Notes: generated by a model not told the origin, from the letters alone. Shown: positions 15,588-24,835, numbered from the stretch's first letter. The stretch is 64,000 nucleotides of DNA from CAVPGP01 sp963704025 (GCA_963704025.1 CAVPGP010000001.1:434001-498000), one strand, 5' to 3'. Made by a program: numbers and translations.

Positions 15588-16316
15588 GTGGCGTCCGCCG
15601 CCCGCACAGACGCCGGCCGTACGGGGCACGCGAAGGCGCTCTTCGCTCCACTCGGCCCGACGTACGACCGGTACGCATCGCTGCTCTCGTTCGGCCAGGA
15701 TCCCCGCTGGCGGCGCTTCCTCGTCTCGGTCACCGAGGCCGGGGCCGAGGACACCGTCCTCGACGTCGCGACGGGTACGGGCGCCGTGGCGCGGGAGCTC
15801 GTCCGCCGAAAGGGGTGCGCGGTGGTCGGCGTCGACCAGAGTCCGGAGATGCTCGAGGTGGCCCGCCGCCGGATCGCCCTCACCGCGGCGACGCGGCAGG
15901 TGCGGCTCGTCGAGGCGAGCGCCGACGCGCTGCCCTTCGAGGACGGGCAATTCGACGCGCTCACGTTCACCTATCTCCTGCGCTACGTCGACGACCCGGC
16001 CGCGACGACGTCTGAGCTCGCGCGGGCCGTGAAATCGGGCGGCACGATCGCGATGCTGGAGTTCGGCCTCCCGCGCGGCGTCTGGCGGCCGCCGTGGGAG
16101 CTCTGGGTGCGCATCGGGCTGCCGGCCGCAGGGCGCCTGATCTCGCCCGGGTGGGCAGAGGTCGGCGACTTCCTGGGCGGGTCGATTCGCTCGTTCTGGC
16201 AGCGGTACTCGCCGGGCGAGCTCCTGGGCCTGTGGCGCGAGGCGGGGATCGCCGACGTACGCGCACGCCGGCTCAGTGTCGGCGGCGGAGTGGTGGTGTG
16301 GGGCAGGAAGCGGTAA
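15588..16316 (+). CDS. UbiE/MenG-like class I SAM methyltransferase
   Basis: A 242-residue methyltransferase starting at GTG. The N-terminal FAPLGPTYDRYASLLSFGQDPRWRRFL is the entry motif of UbiE/COQ5 enzymes. It is followed by the SAM motif VLDVATGTGAVARELVRR, VVGVDQSPEMLEVAR, and the motif II/III region DALPFEDGQFDALTFTYLLRYVDDP. The most likely role is methylation of demethylmenaquinone. It overlaps the next gene, a UbiA-like membrane protein, by 19 bases, which fits a quinone link. Other small-molecule methyltransferases of this clade cannot be excluded. Confidence 0.8.
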   Translation: MASAARTDAGRTGHAKALFAPLGPTYDRYASLLSFGQDPRWRRFLVSVTEAGAEDTVLDVATGTGAVARELVRRKGCAVVGVDQSPEMLEVARRRIALTAATRQVRLVEASADALPFEDGQFDALTFTYLLRYVDDPAATTSELARAVKSGGTIAMLEFGLPRGVWRPPWELWVRIGLPAAGRLISPGWAEVGDFLGGSIRSFWQRYSPGELLGLWREAGIADVRARRLSVGGGVVVWGRKR

Positions 16317-17029
16317 GGCCGGCCTTCTATGCGCTCCGCTCGGGCGGGTGGCGGGACTACGTCACCCTGCTGCACGTGCCCTACACGCTCTGGCACCTCT
16401 CCTACGTCGTCGTCGGAGTCGCGCTCGCCCCGCAGGTGCACGTCGACCGCCTGCTCTGGGCGCTGACCGCGTTCTTCCTCGCACTCGGGATCGGGGCGCA
16501 CGCGCTCGACGAGCTGCACGGCCGGCCGCTGGGGACGGAGATCCCGCGCCGGGTGCTCTGGGGGCTGGCCCTCAGCTCTGTGGCCGGCGCGATCGCGATC
16601 GGGATCGCCGGCGCCGCGGCGTGGGGCTGGTGGCTGCTCGCCTTCGTCGCGGCGGGCGGCTTCCTCGTCTTCGCCTACAACCTCGAGCTCTTCGGCGGCC
16701 GCTTCCACTCGGATCTCTGGTTCGGCCTCGCCTGGGGGGCCTTTCCGCTCCTCACGGGCTACTTCGTCGAGGCCGAGCAGCTCACCCTCGAGGCGCTGCT
16801 CGCCGCCGGGTTTGCGACCCTCCTCAGCCTGGCCCAGCGCTCGCTGTCGACCCAGGTGCGGACGGTGCGCCGGCACGTGACGGCGCTCGACGGCGAGCTG
16901 GAGATCGACGGCCGCCGCGAGCCGCTGACGAGCGTGTGGCTGCTGGCGGCCTGCGAGTCCGCGTTGCGGCTGCTCGCGGCCGCAGTCGTGCTGTTGGCCG
17001 CGGCCCTGCTGGCGTGGCGCCTACGATGA
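16298..17029 (+). CDS. UbiA-like integral membrane protein
   Basis: A 243-residue protein with about seven hydrophobic helices (for example YVTLLHVPYTLWHLSYVVVG, LLWALTAFFLALGIGAHALDEL, WWLLAFVAAGGFLVFAYNLELF and the last helix LLAAAVVLLAAALLAWRL). HALDELHGRPLGT resembles the first Asp-rich motif of UbiA prenyltransferases, but it is degenerate (ALDEL instead of NDxxD). It starts at a GTG inside the UbiE-type gene and is probably translationally coupled to it. Polyprenyl transfer is possible, but the missing aspartates argue for caution. Confidence 0.6.
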   Translation: MGQEAVRPAFYALRSGGWRDYVTLLHVPYTLWHLSYVVVGVALAPQVHVDRLLWALTAFFLALGIGAHALDELHGRPLGTEIPRRVLWGLALSSVAGAIAIGIAGAAAWGWWLLAFVAAGGFLVFAYNLELFGGRFHSDLWFGLAWGAFPLLTGYFVEAEQLTLEALLAAGFATLLSLAQRSLSTQVRTVRRHVTALDGELEIDGRREPLTSVWLLAACESALRLLAAAVVLLAAALLAWRLR

Positions 17030-17033
17030 CCGG

Positions 17034-18230
17034 ATGACGATCGTCCTCGGCCTCGTCGCGCTCGTCCTCCTCTGCGCCGTCGTGGCCCTCTGGTTCCTCC
17101 TCCGCCGCACCCGTGCGCAGCTCCTCGCCTTCGACGCCCAGGTCGAGCAGGGCCGGGCTGCGCTGGCGGAGGTCGTCCAGCACGAGGTGGCCGCCCGTGA
17201 GGCCGAGCTGGAGCAGATCCTCTCGCGGACGCGGGCAGACTCCCTCTCGCAGCTCACCGAGGAGGAACGCCGTCTGGCGGAGGAGCGCCGCGCGATCGTC
17301 ACGCAGCGCGAGCGCGAGGCATCCGCCGCGCTCGCCCAGGCTCTCACCCAGGCGCAGCGGCGGATCGAAGAGCGTGTGGTCGACTGGACGGACGACCTCG
17401 AACGGTCGCAGCGCTCCCTCGCGGATGAGCTGCGGAAGGTAGGCGAGCGACAGAAGAAGCTGATCGCCGAGGTGGACGCGCGCGTCGGCGCCGACTCGGA
17501 GACGCTCGCGGCCGCGAGCGAGGAGCAGCGGGCGGCGCTCCAGCGGCTGCGCGAGGAGATGGACCGCCAGGCGAAGGAGCTGATGAGCGCGACGACGAAC
17601 GAGCTCGACCAGCACGCGGCCGAGCGGCGGCGGGCGCTGCACGAGGTGGCGGAGCGCCTGCGTCGCCGCGAGCGGGAGTTCCAGGAGCAGATCCAGCGCG
17701 AGGCGAACGACGCGGCCGACCGCCTGCAGCTGGGGCTCGCCGACGTCGAACGGCGCCAGGTCGAGCAGCTGGAGCGCGTCGTCGCCCGCGAGGCTTCCCG
17801 CTACTCCGAGGCGGCCGCCGCCGAGTTCGACAGTGCGATCCGAACTGCGCGCGAGGAGGCTGCGCGCCGGCTCGCACGCGAGCTGGACCTCGCCGTCGAG
17901 CGGTTCTCGCGCGAGGCCCACGGCGTCCTCGCCGAGCGAATGGCGCAGACCGGCGACCAGGCTGCCCAGCGAGTGGAGCGCCGTCTCGCCCAGCTCCGCG
18001 CCTCGGTCGACCGGCAGCGCGACGAGCTCGTCAGCTCGCTCGAGCGGCACGCAGCCGAGGCGGAGGCGGGGCTGCGAGAGCGGCTGCAGCGTGTGGCTGA
18101 GGAGGCCGAGAGCGAGCGGACCGTGCTCGACGAGCGACTCCACGAGCTGGCGCGCCGGCTCGACGAGGCGCTCGCCCGCGCCCAGGAGCGACTCGACGAA
18201 CTGGACCGCGTCCGGGCCGGCGGCCATTAG
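17034..18230 (+). CDS. Membrane-anchored long coiled-coil protein
   Basis: 398 residues: one N-terminal membrane helix (MTIVLGLVALVLLCAVVALWFLL) with a basic stop-transfer RRTR, then about 370 residues of almost continuous heptad-type helix rich in Glu, Arg, Ala and Gln (EERRLAEERRAIVTQRERE, EMDRQAKELMSATTNELDQ). There are no cysteines or catalytic motifs. It could be a structural or division/cell-envelope scaffold in the cytoplasm. It begins 4 bases after the UbiA-like gene. The function is unknown. Confidence 0.65.
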   Translation: MTIVLGLVALVLLCAVVALWFLLRRTRAQLLAFDAQVEQGRAALAEVVQHEVAAREAELEQILSRTRADSLSQLTEEERRLAEERRAIVTQREREASAALAQALTQAQRRIEERVVDWTDDLERSQRSLADELRKVGERQKKLIAEVDARVGADSETLAAASEEQRAALQRLREEMDRQAKELMSATTNELDQHAAERRRALHEVAERLRRREREFQEQIQREANDAADRLQLGLADVERRQVEQLERVVAREASRYSEAAAAEFDSAIRTAREEAARRLARELDLAVERFSREAHGVLAERMAQTGDQAAQRVERRLAQLRASVDRQRDELVSSLERHAAEAEAGLRERLQRVAEEAESERTVLDERLHELARRLDEALARAQERLDELDRVRAGGH

Positions 18231-18334
18231 ATTCCTTCCACGTTCTCAACGCATGTGTGCCCAACTTTCGACGGGAGGGTTCGTCTAGGACAGAGCGAAA
18301 CAGTCCCGGCTGGCAGCACGACAAGGGGCAACCC

Positions 18335-18529
18335 ATGGCGCAGGTAGCAGAACCCACGCAGAGCGAGCGGGCCAAGGTCGAATCCTGGCGGCTCCACGTC
18401 CTCCTCGACGCTGGCTATCCCTTGTCGCTCGCGGAGAAGCTGGCGCACAGCGAGGCCGACCTCCATCAGGCCGTCGAGCTCGTCCTGCGCGGCTGCACAC
18501 ACGAGACCGCGGCCGAGATCCTGCTCTAG
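18335..18529 (+). CDS. Small hypothetical protein, 64 residues
   Basis: Starts at an ATG with a purine-rich AAGGGG ribosome binding site 6 bases before it. The sequence SERAKVESWRLHVLLDAGYPLSLAEKLAHSEADLHQAVELVLRGCTHETAAEILL is helical with one cysteine. It looks like a small helical-bundle domain of the kind found in anti-sigma or regulatory adaptors, but no family is recognised. The upstream 100 bases (18231-18334) are more AT-rich than the surroundings and probably hold its promoter. Confidence 0.62.
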   Translation: MAQVAEPTQSERAKVESWRLHVLLDAGYPLSLAEKLAHSEADLHQAVELVLRGCTHETAAEILL

Positions 18530-18530
18530 G

Positions 18531-18620
18531 ACACGTCCCTTTCGGGCATGACCGGGGACTGTCCCCGGTCTGTTCGAAGAGGACAGTGTCCGCGGTCCGC
18601 TCGAAACGGACAGGTGCCGG
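18531..18620 (+). repeat. REP-like palindromic element, single copy
   Basis: Core GGGGACTGTCCCC at 18554-18566, preceded by CCCTTTCGGGCATGACC and followed by a degenerate second unit (GGACAGTGTCC and GAAACGGACAGGTG). This is the forward orientation of the family whose reverse copies form the 48-bp array at 14.4 kb. It fills the 120-base gap before xseA. Confidence 0.8.
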
Positions 18621-18649
18621 GCCCCTCGGGGCGGAGCTAGCATCGCAGC

Positions 18650-19790
18650 GTGAGGATCGAGCCCGTTCTCTACGGCGACAAGAAGGTCTACACGGTAGGC
18701 GCCTTCAACCAGGGCGTCGCGTCCTGGCTCACCCGGCTGCCGACGGTCTGGGTGGAGGGCGAGGTGACCGAGTTGCGCCGACAGGAGCGCTGGCAGTCGG
18801 TCTTCTTCACGCTCAAGGACCCCGAGACGGGAGCCTGCCTTCCGGTGCAGATGCCCCGCGGGCAGTTCGACGGGCTGCGGCTCGAGCTCGACGACGGCGA
18901 GCGCGTGCACGTCTACGGGCGTCCCGAGCTCTTCGAGCAGCGCGGCGACTTCCGCCTCAAGGCGCTCTCGATCGAGCGCTTCGGCCTCGGCGAGCACCTC
19001 GCCGCGCTCGACCGGCTGAAGCGCAAGCTCGCAGGCGAGGGGCTCTTCGCCGCCGAGCGCAAGCGCGCCCTGCCGCGGTTCCCGCGCCGGATCGGGCTCG
19101 TGACCGGCAACGACGCGGCGGCGAAGCGGGACGTCGCTGACGGCGATCACGACCCGGTTCCCGCCCGCGCGGGTGATCGTGGCGGAGACCTACGTCCAGG
19201 GCCCGCGCGCCCCCGCCGCGGTCGTCGACGCGCTCGCAAGCCTTGTCGCCGAAGGCTGCGACGTGATCGTCGTCGCGCGAGGCGGCGGCAGCTTCGAGGA
19301 CCTCCTCCCCTTCTCCGACGAGCGGCTCGTTCGGGCGGTCGCGTCGTGCCCGGTGCCGATCGTCTCGGCAGTCGGGCACGAGCAGGACACGCCGCTCTGC
19401 GACCTGGCCGCGGACGTCCGCGCGTCGACGCCGAGCGTCGCAGGGCGACTCGTCGTGCCCGATGCGGCGGAGCTCTCGGCAGCGCTCGAGCGCTCTCGCG
19501 CCGGGCTCGCGCGCGGCGCACGCCGAATGGTGGAGCGCCGTGCCGAGCGGCTCGAACACGTCCATCACCGCCTTCGCGGCGCGCCCGCACTCGCGGTCGA
19601 GCGCAAGCAGGCCCAGCTCGAGCACGCGGCCGGGCGCCTGCGCGCGCTCTCGCCGCGTGCGACACTCGTCCGCGGCTATGCGATCGTCCGCGCCGCGGAT
19701 GCGGTCGTTCGGTCTCCGGACGGAGTGGCGAGCGGCGACGCGATCTCCGTCGAGGTTGCCGAGGGCAGCTTCGGAGCCACGGTTGACTGA
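18650..19790 (+). CDS. xseA: Exodeoxyribonuclease VII large subunit, with one frameshift
   Basis: Starts at GTG. The first frame gives the OB-fold nucleic-acid-binding domain (YTVGAFNQGVASWLTRLP, VWVEGEVTELRRQ...VFFTLKD) and the start of the catalytic domain up to GLVTGNDAAAKRDV. An extra G at about 19136 then shifts the frame. The continuation LTAITTRFPPARVIVAETYV, VIVVARGGGSFEDLLPFSDE and VGHEQDTPLCDLAADVRASTPS is intact in the next frame to the stop at 19790. Together this is about 380 residues, slightly shorter than E. coli XseA. The enzyme degrades single-stranded DNA with XseB. The single-base insertion may be real or an assembly error. Confidence 0.85.
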
Positions 19791-19995
19791 GGAGCAGCTG
19801 ACCTTCGAGCAGGCGCAGGCCGAGCTGGAGGCGATCGTGGAGCGCCTGGAACGCGGCGAGGCAGACCTCGACGAGGCGCTCGGCCTCTGGCATCGGGGCG
19901 AGGAGCTCTACCGCTTCTGCCGTGAGCGGCTCGACACCGCCCAGGGCAGAATCGAAGAGCTCACGAAGCGCGTCGCCTCGACGGAAACCGGTTAG
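19783..19995 (+). CDS. xseB: Exodeoxyribonuclease VII small subunit
   Basis: A 70-residue helical protein starting at TTG, overlapping the xseA stop by 8 bases. LTFEQAQAELEAIVERLERGEADLDEALGLWHRGEELYRFCRERLDTAQGRIE is the full XseB signature (two long helices; LE-x-I-V-E-x-LE and the (E/G)-x-G-x-x-L positions). It binds the C-terminal helix of XseA. The partner gene being adjacent strengthens both assignments. Confidence 0.9.
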   Translation: MTEEQLTFEQAQAELEAIVERLERGEADLDEALGLWHRGEELYRFCRERLDTAQGRIEELTKRVASTETG

Positions 19996-20005
19996 GATCG
20001 CGCAC

Positions 20006-20413
20006 ATGTCCGCTCCGATCGAACTTCTCAAGCGGGTGCCGCTCTTCCAGGGGCTCGATCAGAGCCAGCTGGAGATGCTGTCGCGCACCATGAAGGAACG
20101 CACGTTCCGCGCAGGCCAGTCCGTCGCCACCGAGGGCCAGGGCGGCGTCGGTTTCTTCGTCGTCGAGTCGGGTGAGGGGACGATCACCGTCGGCGGCGAG
20201 GAGAAGGGGAAAGTCGGCCCGGGGGACTACTTCGGTGAGGTCGCGCTGATCGACGAGGGCGCGCGCTCGGCCACGATCGTCGCCGACAGCGACCTCAAGT
20301 GCTGGGGCATGACCCACTGGGAGTTCCGGCCGCTCGTCGAGACGAACGCGTCGATCGCCTGGCCGCTCCTGAAGATGATGGCCGAGCGGCTACGCCGCGC
20401 CGAGCACCGCTAG
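20006..20413 (+). CDS. Cyclic-nucleotide-binding domain protein
   Basis: A 135-residue protein made of one CRP/cNMP-binding beta-barrel: LLKRVPLFQGLDQSQLEMLSRTM, FRAGQSVATEGQGGVGFFVVESG and GPGDYFGEVALIDEGARSATIVAD. The phosphate-binding cassette GEVALIDEGARSAT has the conserved Gly-Glu and Arg. There is no DNA-binding helix-turn-helix, so it is a stand-alone sensor or adaptor. It follows xseB by 10 bases and may be co-transcribed. Its last 24 bases overlap the glycerate kinase gene on the other strand. Confidence 0.82.
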   Translation: MSAPIELLKRVPLFQGLDQSQLEMLSRTMKERTFRAGQSVATEGQGGVGFFVVESGEGTITVGGEEKGKVGPGDYFGEVALIDEGARSATIVADSDLKCWGMTHWEFRPLVETNASIAWPLLKMMAERLRRAEHR

Positions 20414-21367
20414 GCCCAGCTCCTCCCCCAGCTGCACAAGGTCCTCGGCTGCCTGATCAGGGCGGCCGCTGAGCGCCCTCGTCTCCACCCCGGGGAGCGG
20501 CTCGACGACGAGCCCGCCGAAGGCGACGCACCGGACTCCGAGCGCGCTGCACCCGCGCGCGACCGCGCCGGGCGCCTTCCCCTGGGCCGAGGTCGCGTCG
20601 ACCGTGCCCTCGCCCGTCACGACCAGCTCGGCGCCGTCCGCCGCCGCACGGAAGCCGACCAGCTCGAGTACGAGCTCGGCACCCGGGACGAGCGTCCCGC
20701 CGAGCGCCGCCAACGCCGCTCCGAGCCCGCCGGCGGCGCCGGCGCCGGGCAGCGCCGCGACGGACGCCAGCTCGGGCATCGCGCCGAGGCGGCGCTCGAG
20801 CTCCGCCACCTCGTTCGGGCCGGCGCCCTTCTGCGGCCCGAAGACCCGCGCAGCCCCACGCTCGCCGAGCAGCGGGTTGCGCACGTCGCAGGCGACGACG
20901 ATCGGAATCGCCTCCGGCCAACGGCCGACGACCGCACGCAGGCCCGCGCCTCCGTCCACGGTGGCGCTCCCGCCCAGACAGACGAGCAGCCGTTCCGGCC
21001 TCGCCGCGAGCGTCGCGAGCATCAGCTCGCCCAGCCCGCGGCTCGTGGCCGCCAGCGGATCGCGCTCGTCCGGCCCGACGCGTCCGAGGCCGATCGCCTC
21101 CGCCGACTCCACTACGGCGGTCCGGTCGGGGAGCAGCAGCCACCGCGCCGCGACAGGCCGCCCGAGCGGGTCGGGGACGACCGCAGTCCGCCATTCGCCG
21201 CCCTGCGCCCGGGCCAGCACCTCCGCAGTCCCCTCGCCTCCGTCCGCCACGGGGCACTCGCCGACCGACAGCCCCTCGGCGCGGCGCATCCCCGTCGCCA
21301 GGAGCGACGCGGCCTCGATCGCGGTCAGGACGCCCTTGAGGCTAGCGGGACACGCCAGCGCCCGCAC
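20390..21367 (-). CDS. Glycerate kinase (GK-I / GlxK family)
   Basis: A 325-residue enzyme that phosphorylates D-glycerate. The N-terminus has CPASLKGVLTAIEAASLLATG, then CPVADGGEGTAEVL with the GGEGT motif. Later come LVCLGGSATVDGGAG, CDVRNPLLGERGAARVFGPQKGA and LVVTGEGTVDATSAQGKAPGAVAR, which are the diagnostic blocks of the family. It is downstream of the flippase-like gene and overlaps it by 26 bases, so it belongs to the 20.4-24.7 kb operon. Its role there (glycolate/serine salvage or sugar-acid metabolism) is unclear. Confidence 0.88.
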   Translation of the reverse strand: MRALACPASLKGVLTAIEAASLLATGMRRAEGLSVGECPVADGGEGTAEVLARAQGGEWRTAVVPDPLGRPVAARWLLLPDRTAVVESAEAIGLGRVGPDERDPLAATSRGLGELMLATLAARPERLLVCLGGSATVDGGAGLRAVVGRWPEAIPIVVACDVRNPLLGERGAARVFGPQKGAGPNEVAELERRLGAMPELASVAALPGAGAAGGLGAALAALGGTLVPGAELVLELVGFRAAADGAELVVTGEGTVDATSAQGKAPGAVARGCSALGVRCVAFGGLVVEPLPGVETRALSGRPDQAAEDLVQLGEELGLAVLGAA

Positions 21368-22412
21368 GTTCCCCCCGCTGCCGCTCCTGCGGGTCCTCGA
21401 GCTCCTCCTCGAGCTCCTCCTCGGCTGCGGCGGACGGCATCCCCTTCAGCATCGCGTACGAGATCCCCTCGCGGGCCAGGAAGATCAGGCCGACGCCGAT
21501 GCCGACCGAGGCCTCGATCGCCTGCAGGCCGATGCCGTAGGCGAAGCCTCGCGCGTACGCGACCCCGTACTGCACGAGCGGCAGGGCGACGGCCGCCTGG
21601 ACCAGGCCCACGTTGCCGGGCCAGAGCGGAAAGATCGTCGCCACGTTCATCAGCAGCAGGACGAGGCCCGCCGCCGGCAGCGGCGCGTGAATGTGGAACG
21701 CGCGCATCGCCACCCAGACGGCCAGCAGCTGGCACAGCCAGCCGATGGTCTGGAAGACGATCGCCAGCGCGGCGGCAAGCGGCTCGCGCATGACGGCGAG
21801 CCCCTGCCGCGCCCGGTGGGCGAGCCGGCGCACGGTGCCGAGCTCGTCCAGCACAGGGCGGTGGTGTCGCCGCGCACCGGCGAGCGCGACCGCGAAGAAC
21901 ACGAAGCCCGCTGCGAGCACGAGTACGAGGCTCGTGATGGCCCAGTGGGGGATCTTCGCGGTGAAGAGCACCCAGACGATCAGCAGCACCGTCGGGAAGA
22001 GGTCGAACACGCGGTGCGCGAAGACCGTGCCGACCAGGGTGGGCCACGTGCCCGGCCGGTCGGGCATCTTGCGGGCGAGCACGGCGACCCGCGCCAGCTC
22101 GCCGATCCGCCCCGGCAGGACGGCGTTCGCGAAGAGGCCCACCCCGAACGCCGAGAAGACGGACCGGAAGCGCGGATGCGGCGGGGGCATCGCCTGGCGG
22201 ATGACCACATCCCAAGCGATCGCCCGCGCGACGACGGAGAGGAGATTGAGCCCGATCGCGGCGTAGACCCAGCGCCAGCGCACGATCGTGAACGCATCGC
22301 GGACGAGCCGCCAGTCCGGGCCACGCCACCAGATCACGACCATCGCGCCCGCGAACGGGACTGCGACCGCCGCGATGCGCAGCCAGCGGTTGTGCGGGAT
22401 GGGCAGTTTCAC
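21342..22412 (-). CDS. LPG synthase TM-domain (flippase-like) protein
   Basis: A 356-residue membrane protein with eight or more helices of the YbhN/AglD/MprF N-terminal type (lysylphosphatidylglycerol synthase TM region). Family blocks include ARAIAWDVVIRQAMPPPHPRFRSVFSAFGVGLFANAVLPGRIGELARVAVLARK and, later, WPGNVGLVQAAVALPL. Such proteins move or anchor polyprenyl-linked sugars or lipids in the inner membrane. It starts in an ATGA overlap with the glycosyltransferase gene. Together they suggest synthesis and transport of a lipid-linked glycan. Confidence 0.8.
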   Translation of the reverse strand: MKLPIPHNRWLRIAAVAVPFAGAMVVIWWRGPDWRLVRDAFTIVRWRWVYAAIGLNLLSVVARAIAWDVVIRQAMPPPHPRFRSVFSAFGVGLFANAVLPGRIGELARVAVLARKMPDRPGTWPTLVGTVFAHRVFDLFPTVLLIVWVLFTAKIPHWAITSLVLVLAAGFVFFAVALAGARRHHRPVLDELGTVRRLAHRARQGLAVMREPLAAALAIVFQTIGWLCQLLAVWVAMRAFHIHAPLPAAGLVLLLMNVATIFPLWPGNVGLVQAAVALPLVQYGVAYARGFAYGIGLQAIEASVGIGVGLIFLAREGISYAMLKGMPSAAAEEELEEELEDPQERQRGERAGAGVSR

Positions 22413-23548
22413 GCGGCCGCCTCCGTCGCTCCGCCTCCGGTCACACGCTCGTACACCGCTTCCAGTCTGCGAGAGACGTCAGGCCACGCGTAGCGCTTCG
22501 CCACCGCGCGAGAGGCCTCGCCGAGCCCGGCGCGCCGCGGCTCGTCCGCGAGCAGGGCCTCGACGGCGTCCGCGAGCGCGGCGGGGTCGTCCGGCGGAAC
22601 GGTCAGCCCGGTCTCGGGCGTCATCACGTCCCGGTAGCCCGGGATGTCAGAGGCGACCACCGGCGTCGAGCAGGCAAACGCCTCGACCAGCACGAGCCCG
22701 AAGCTCTCACCGCCGAGCGCCGGCGAGACGAGGAGCTTCGCGCTCGCGAGCTCGGCGGTCCGCACCTCGTTCGTGACCACTCCGAGTACGTCGATGCCGT
22801 CGTCGCTCACGCGCAGCCGCGTCAGCGCGAGCCGCACCTGGAGGGGGTCGGCGCCCATCAGGCGCAGGCGTGCACCGGTTCGGCGGCGGATCTCCGGCCA
22901 GGCCTGGAGGAGGACGGCCAGGCCCTTGCGGCGGTCGTGGCGGCCGATGAAGGCGATCCGGTGCTCGCGGTGCCCGGCGTCGGCCTCGTCCGGCAGCCGC
23001 ACGCCGTTGGGGATCACCTCGTAGTCGCCCGGGAGCCAGTGGGACGCCGTCGCGCGCGCCGGCTCGGAGACTGCGATGCGCGCGTCCAGCCGGTCCATGA
23101 GGAAGCCCCAGATCCGGACGGCGCCCGGCATCCAGCCGAGGTCACCGGACGCGTGGAACGTCGCAACGGCCGGACACTGGACGTACGAGAGCGCGGCGAC
23201 GCAGAGCGCCGGCGTCATGGGCTCGTGCAGGTGCAGGACGTCGAACCGCTCGCTGCGGAGCGTCCGCCGCACTCGGCCGATGGTCGGCGGGCTGAGGACG
23301 ATGTTCGGCAGCGAGCCGTTGGCCGGGACGACCACCGAGCGGCCGAGCGGGATCACCCATTCCGGCGGCCGCTCGTGGCGGCCGAGCCGCGGGTGGAGCA
23401 CGCGGGTCAGGTTCCCCGGCGGATCGTGGCCGCAGAGCAGCCTCACCTCGTGACCGCGCTCCATCAGCGCCCGCGCCTGGTGCTCCGCGTGCTCGATCAC
23501 GCCTCCCCAGTACGACCAGCTGAACGGCACCACGATCCCGATCTTCAC
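22409..23548 (-). CDS. GT4-family glycosyltransferase
   Basis: A 379-residue GT-B enzyme starting at GTG. The N-terminal Rossmann domain begins KIGIVVPFSWSYWGGVIEHAEHQARAL, and the C-terminal domain has the donor-binding SPALGGESFGLVLVEAFAC with the E-x7-E motif, plus IAFIGRHDRRKGL. This is typical of PimA/PimB-like mannosyl- or glucosyltransferases that act on lipids. Neighbours are a flippase-like protein downstream and an aminotransferase upstream, with 4-base overlaps on both sides. The exact sugar and acceptor are unknown. Confidence 0.85.
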   Translation of the reverse strand: MKIGIVVPFSWSYWGGVIEHAEHQARALMERGHEVRLLCGHDPPGNLTRVLHPRLGRHERPPEWVIPLGRSVVVPANGSLPNIVLSPPTIGRVRRTLRSERFDVLHLHEPMTPALCVAALSYVQCPAVATFHASGDLGWMPGAVRIWGFLMDRLDARIAVSEPARATASHWLPGDYEVIPNGVRLPDEADAGHREHRIAFIGRHDRRKGLAVLLQAWPEIRRRTGARLRLMGADPLQVRLALTRLRVSDDGIDVLGVVTNEVRTAELASAKLLVSPALGGESFGLVLVEAFACSTPVVASDIPGYRDVMTPETGLTVPPDDPAALADAVEALLADEPRRAGLGEASRAVAKRYAWPDVSRRLEAVYERVTGGGATEAAA

Positions 23549-24681
23549 GCGTGCACCTGCTCGAGGGCGCGCGCGAGGCGGGCGAGGCCGGACTCCAGCA
23601 CGTCGTCGGGCACGGAGACGGAGATGCGCACATGGCCCGCCCCGCTGGGCCCGAACCCCTCGCCCGGCGCGACGGCGACGCGGTGCCCGAGCAGCAGCCG
23701 CTCGGCGGTCAGCCCGTCGGGGAGACGGAACCACGAGTAGTACGTGCCCTCGCTCCGCGCGCCTCCCAGCGTCTCGGCCACGAGGCGGCAGCGCCGCTCG
23801 TAGACGGCCGTCCGCTCGGCGACCGACTCCTGCGGGCCGGTCAGGGCCGCGATCGAGGCGCGCTGCACGGGCATGAAGATGCCCACGCGCGCGTGGTCGT
23901 TGTAGAGGTTGATCCGCTCGACGATCTCCATGTTTCCGAGCACGAACCCGACACGCCAGCCGGCCATCCCGTACGTCTTCGACATCGAGTACAGCTCGAC
24001 GCCGACCTCCTTTGCCCCGGGGGTCGCGAGGAAGCTTGCCGGACGCCGCCCGTCGAAGACGAGGTCACCGTACGCGAAGTCGTTCACCACGACCCCGCCG
24101 GTGCGCTCGCCCCAGCGCACCGCGTCCTCGTATGCCCCGGCGGGCGCGGCGACGGCGCAGGGGTTGGACGGATAATTCAGGTAGGCGAGCGCGGCCTCCG
24201 GGGCGGCTTCGAAGTCCGGCGCCCAGCCCCGGTCCGGATCGAGCGGCAGCGTCCCGAGCTCCGCCCCGGCGAAGGCGACGCCGGAGGGGTAGTCGGGGTA
24301 CCACGGGTCGGGCAGGAGCACGCGCTCGCCGCGCTCGGCGGTCGCGAGCGGGAGCTCCGCGAGCGCCGTCTTCGTCCCGGGTACGACGGCCACCTCCCGC
24401 TCGGGATCAAGCTCGACGCCGTAGACGTCGCGATAGCGGGCGGCGATCGCCTCCTTCAGCGCCGGGAGGCCGCGGATCGGCGCGTAGCCGTGCGCATGGG
24501 GGTCCCGCGCCGCTTCGGCGAGGCGCTCGACGACGTGGTGGGGCGGCCCGACGTCCGGATTGCCGCGACCCAGGTCGACCAGCGGCTCGCCCTCGGCCGC
24601 AGCGGCGGCTGCGACGCGGGCGAGCAGCGTCACGAAGAACTGCTGCGGGAGCCTGCCGAGACGATCGGGGCGCGGGCGCAC
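23545..24681 (-). CDS. PLP-dependent aminotransferase, class I/II
   Basis: 378 residues of fold-type I aminotransferase: PLVDLGRGNPDVGPP, HGYAPIRGLPALKEAIAARY, NYPSNPCA, and the PLP-lysine site YSMSKTYGMAGWRVG. It resembles LL-diaminopimelate aminotransferase and related aspartate/alanine aminotransferases from actinobacteria; the substrate cannot be set from motifs. The start is a GTG at the head of an operon with GT4, flippase-like and glycerate kinase genes. Its promoter and that of the divergent epimerase share the 154-base gap 24682-24835. Confidence 0.85.
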   Translation of the reverse strand: MRPRPDRLGRLPQQFFVTLLARVAAAAAAEGEPLVDLGRGNPDVGPPHHVVERLAEAARDPHAHGYAPIRGLPALKEAIAARYRDVYGVELDPEREVAVVPGTKTALAELPLATAERGERVLLPDPWYPDYPSGVAFAGAELGTLPLDPDRGWAPDFEAAPEAALAYLNYPSNPCAVAAPAGAYEDAVRWGERTGGVVVNDFAYGDLVFDGRRPASFLATPGAKEVGVELYSMSKTYGMAGWRVGFVLGNMEIVERINLYNDHARVGIFMPVQRASIAALTGPQESVAERTAVYERRCRLVAETLGGARSEGTYYSWFRLPDGLTAERLLLGHRVAVAPGEGFGPSGAGHVRISVSVPDDVLESGLARLARALEQVHA

Positions 24682-24835
24682 GGCCCGATGCTACGTCCAC
24701 CGCTCGGTCGCGGGCCGGAACAGGTACCCCGTCGTCTGCTGTCAGGTTCTCATCGCCTGGAGTGCACCACCGGCCGCGCGGCGCGGGGATCCTTACGCCC
24801 TCCCCGGTTCGTTTCTCTGTAGTCTGCGACCCCGG

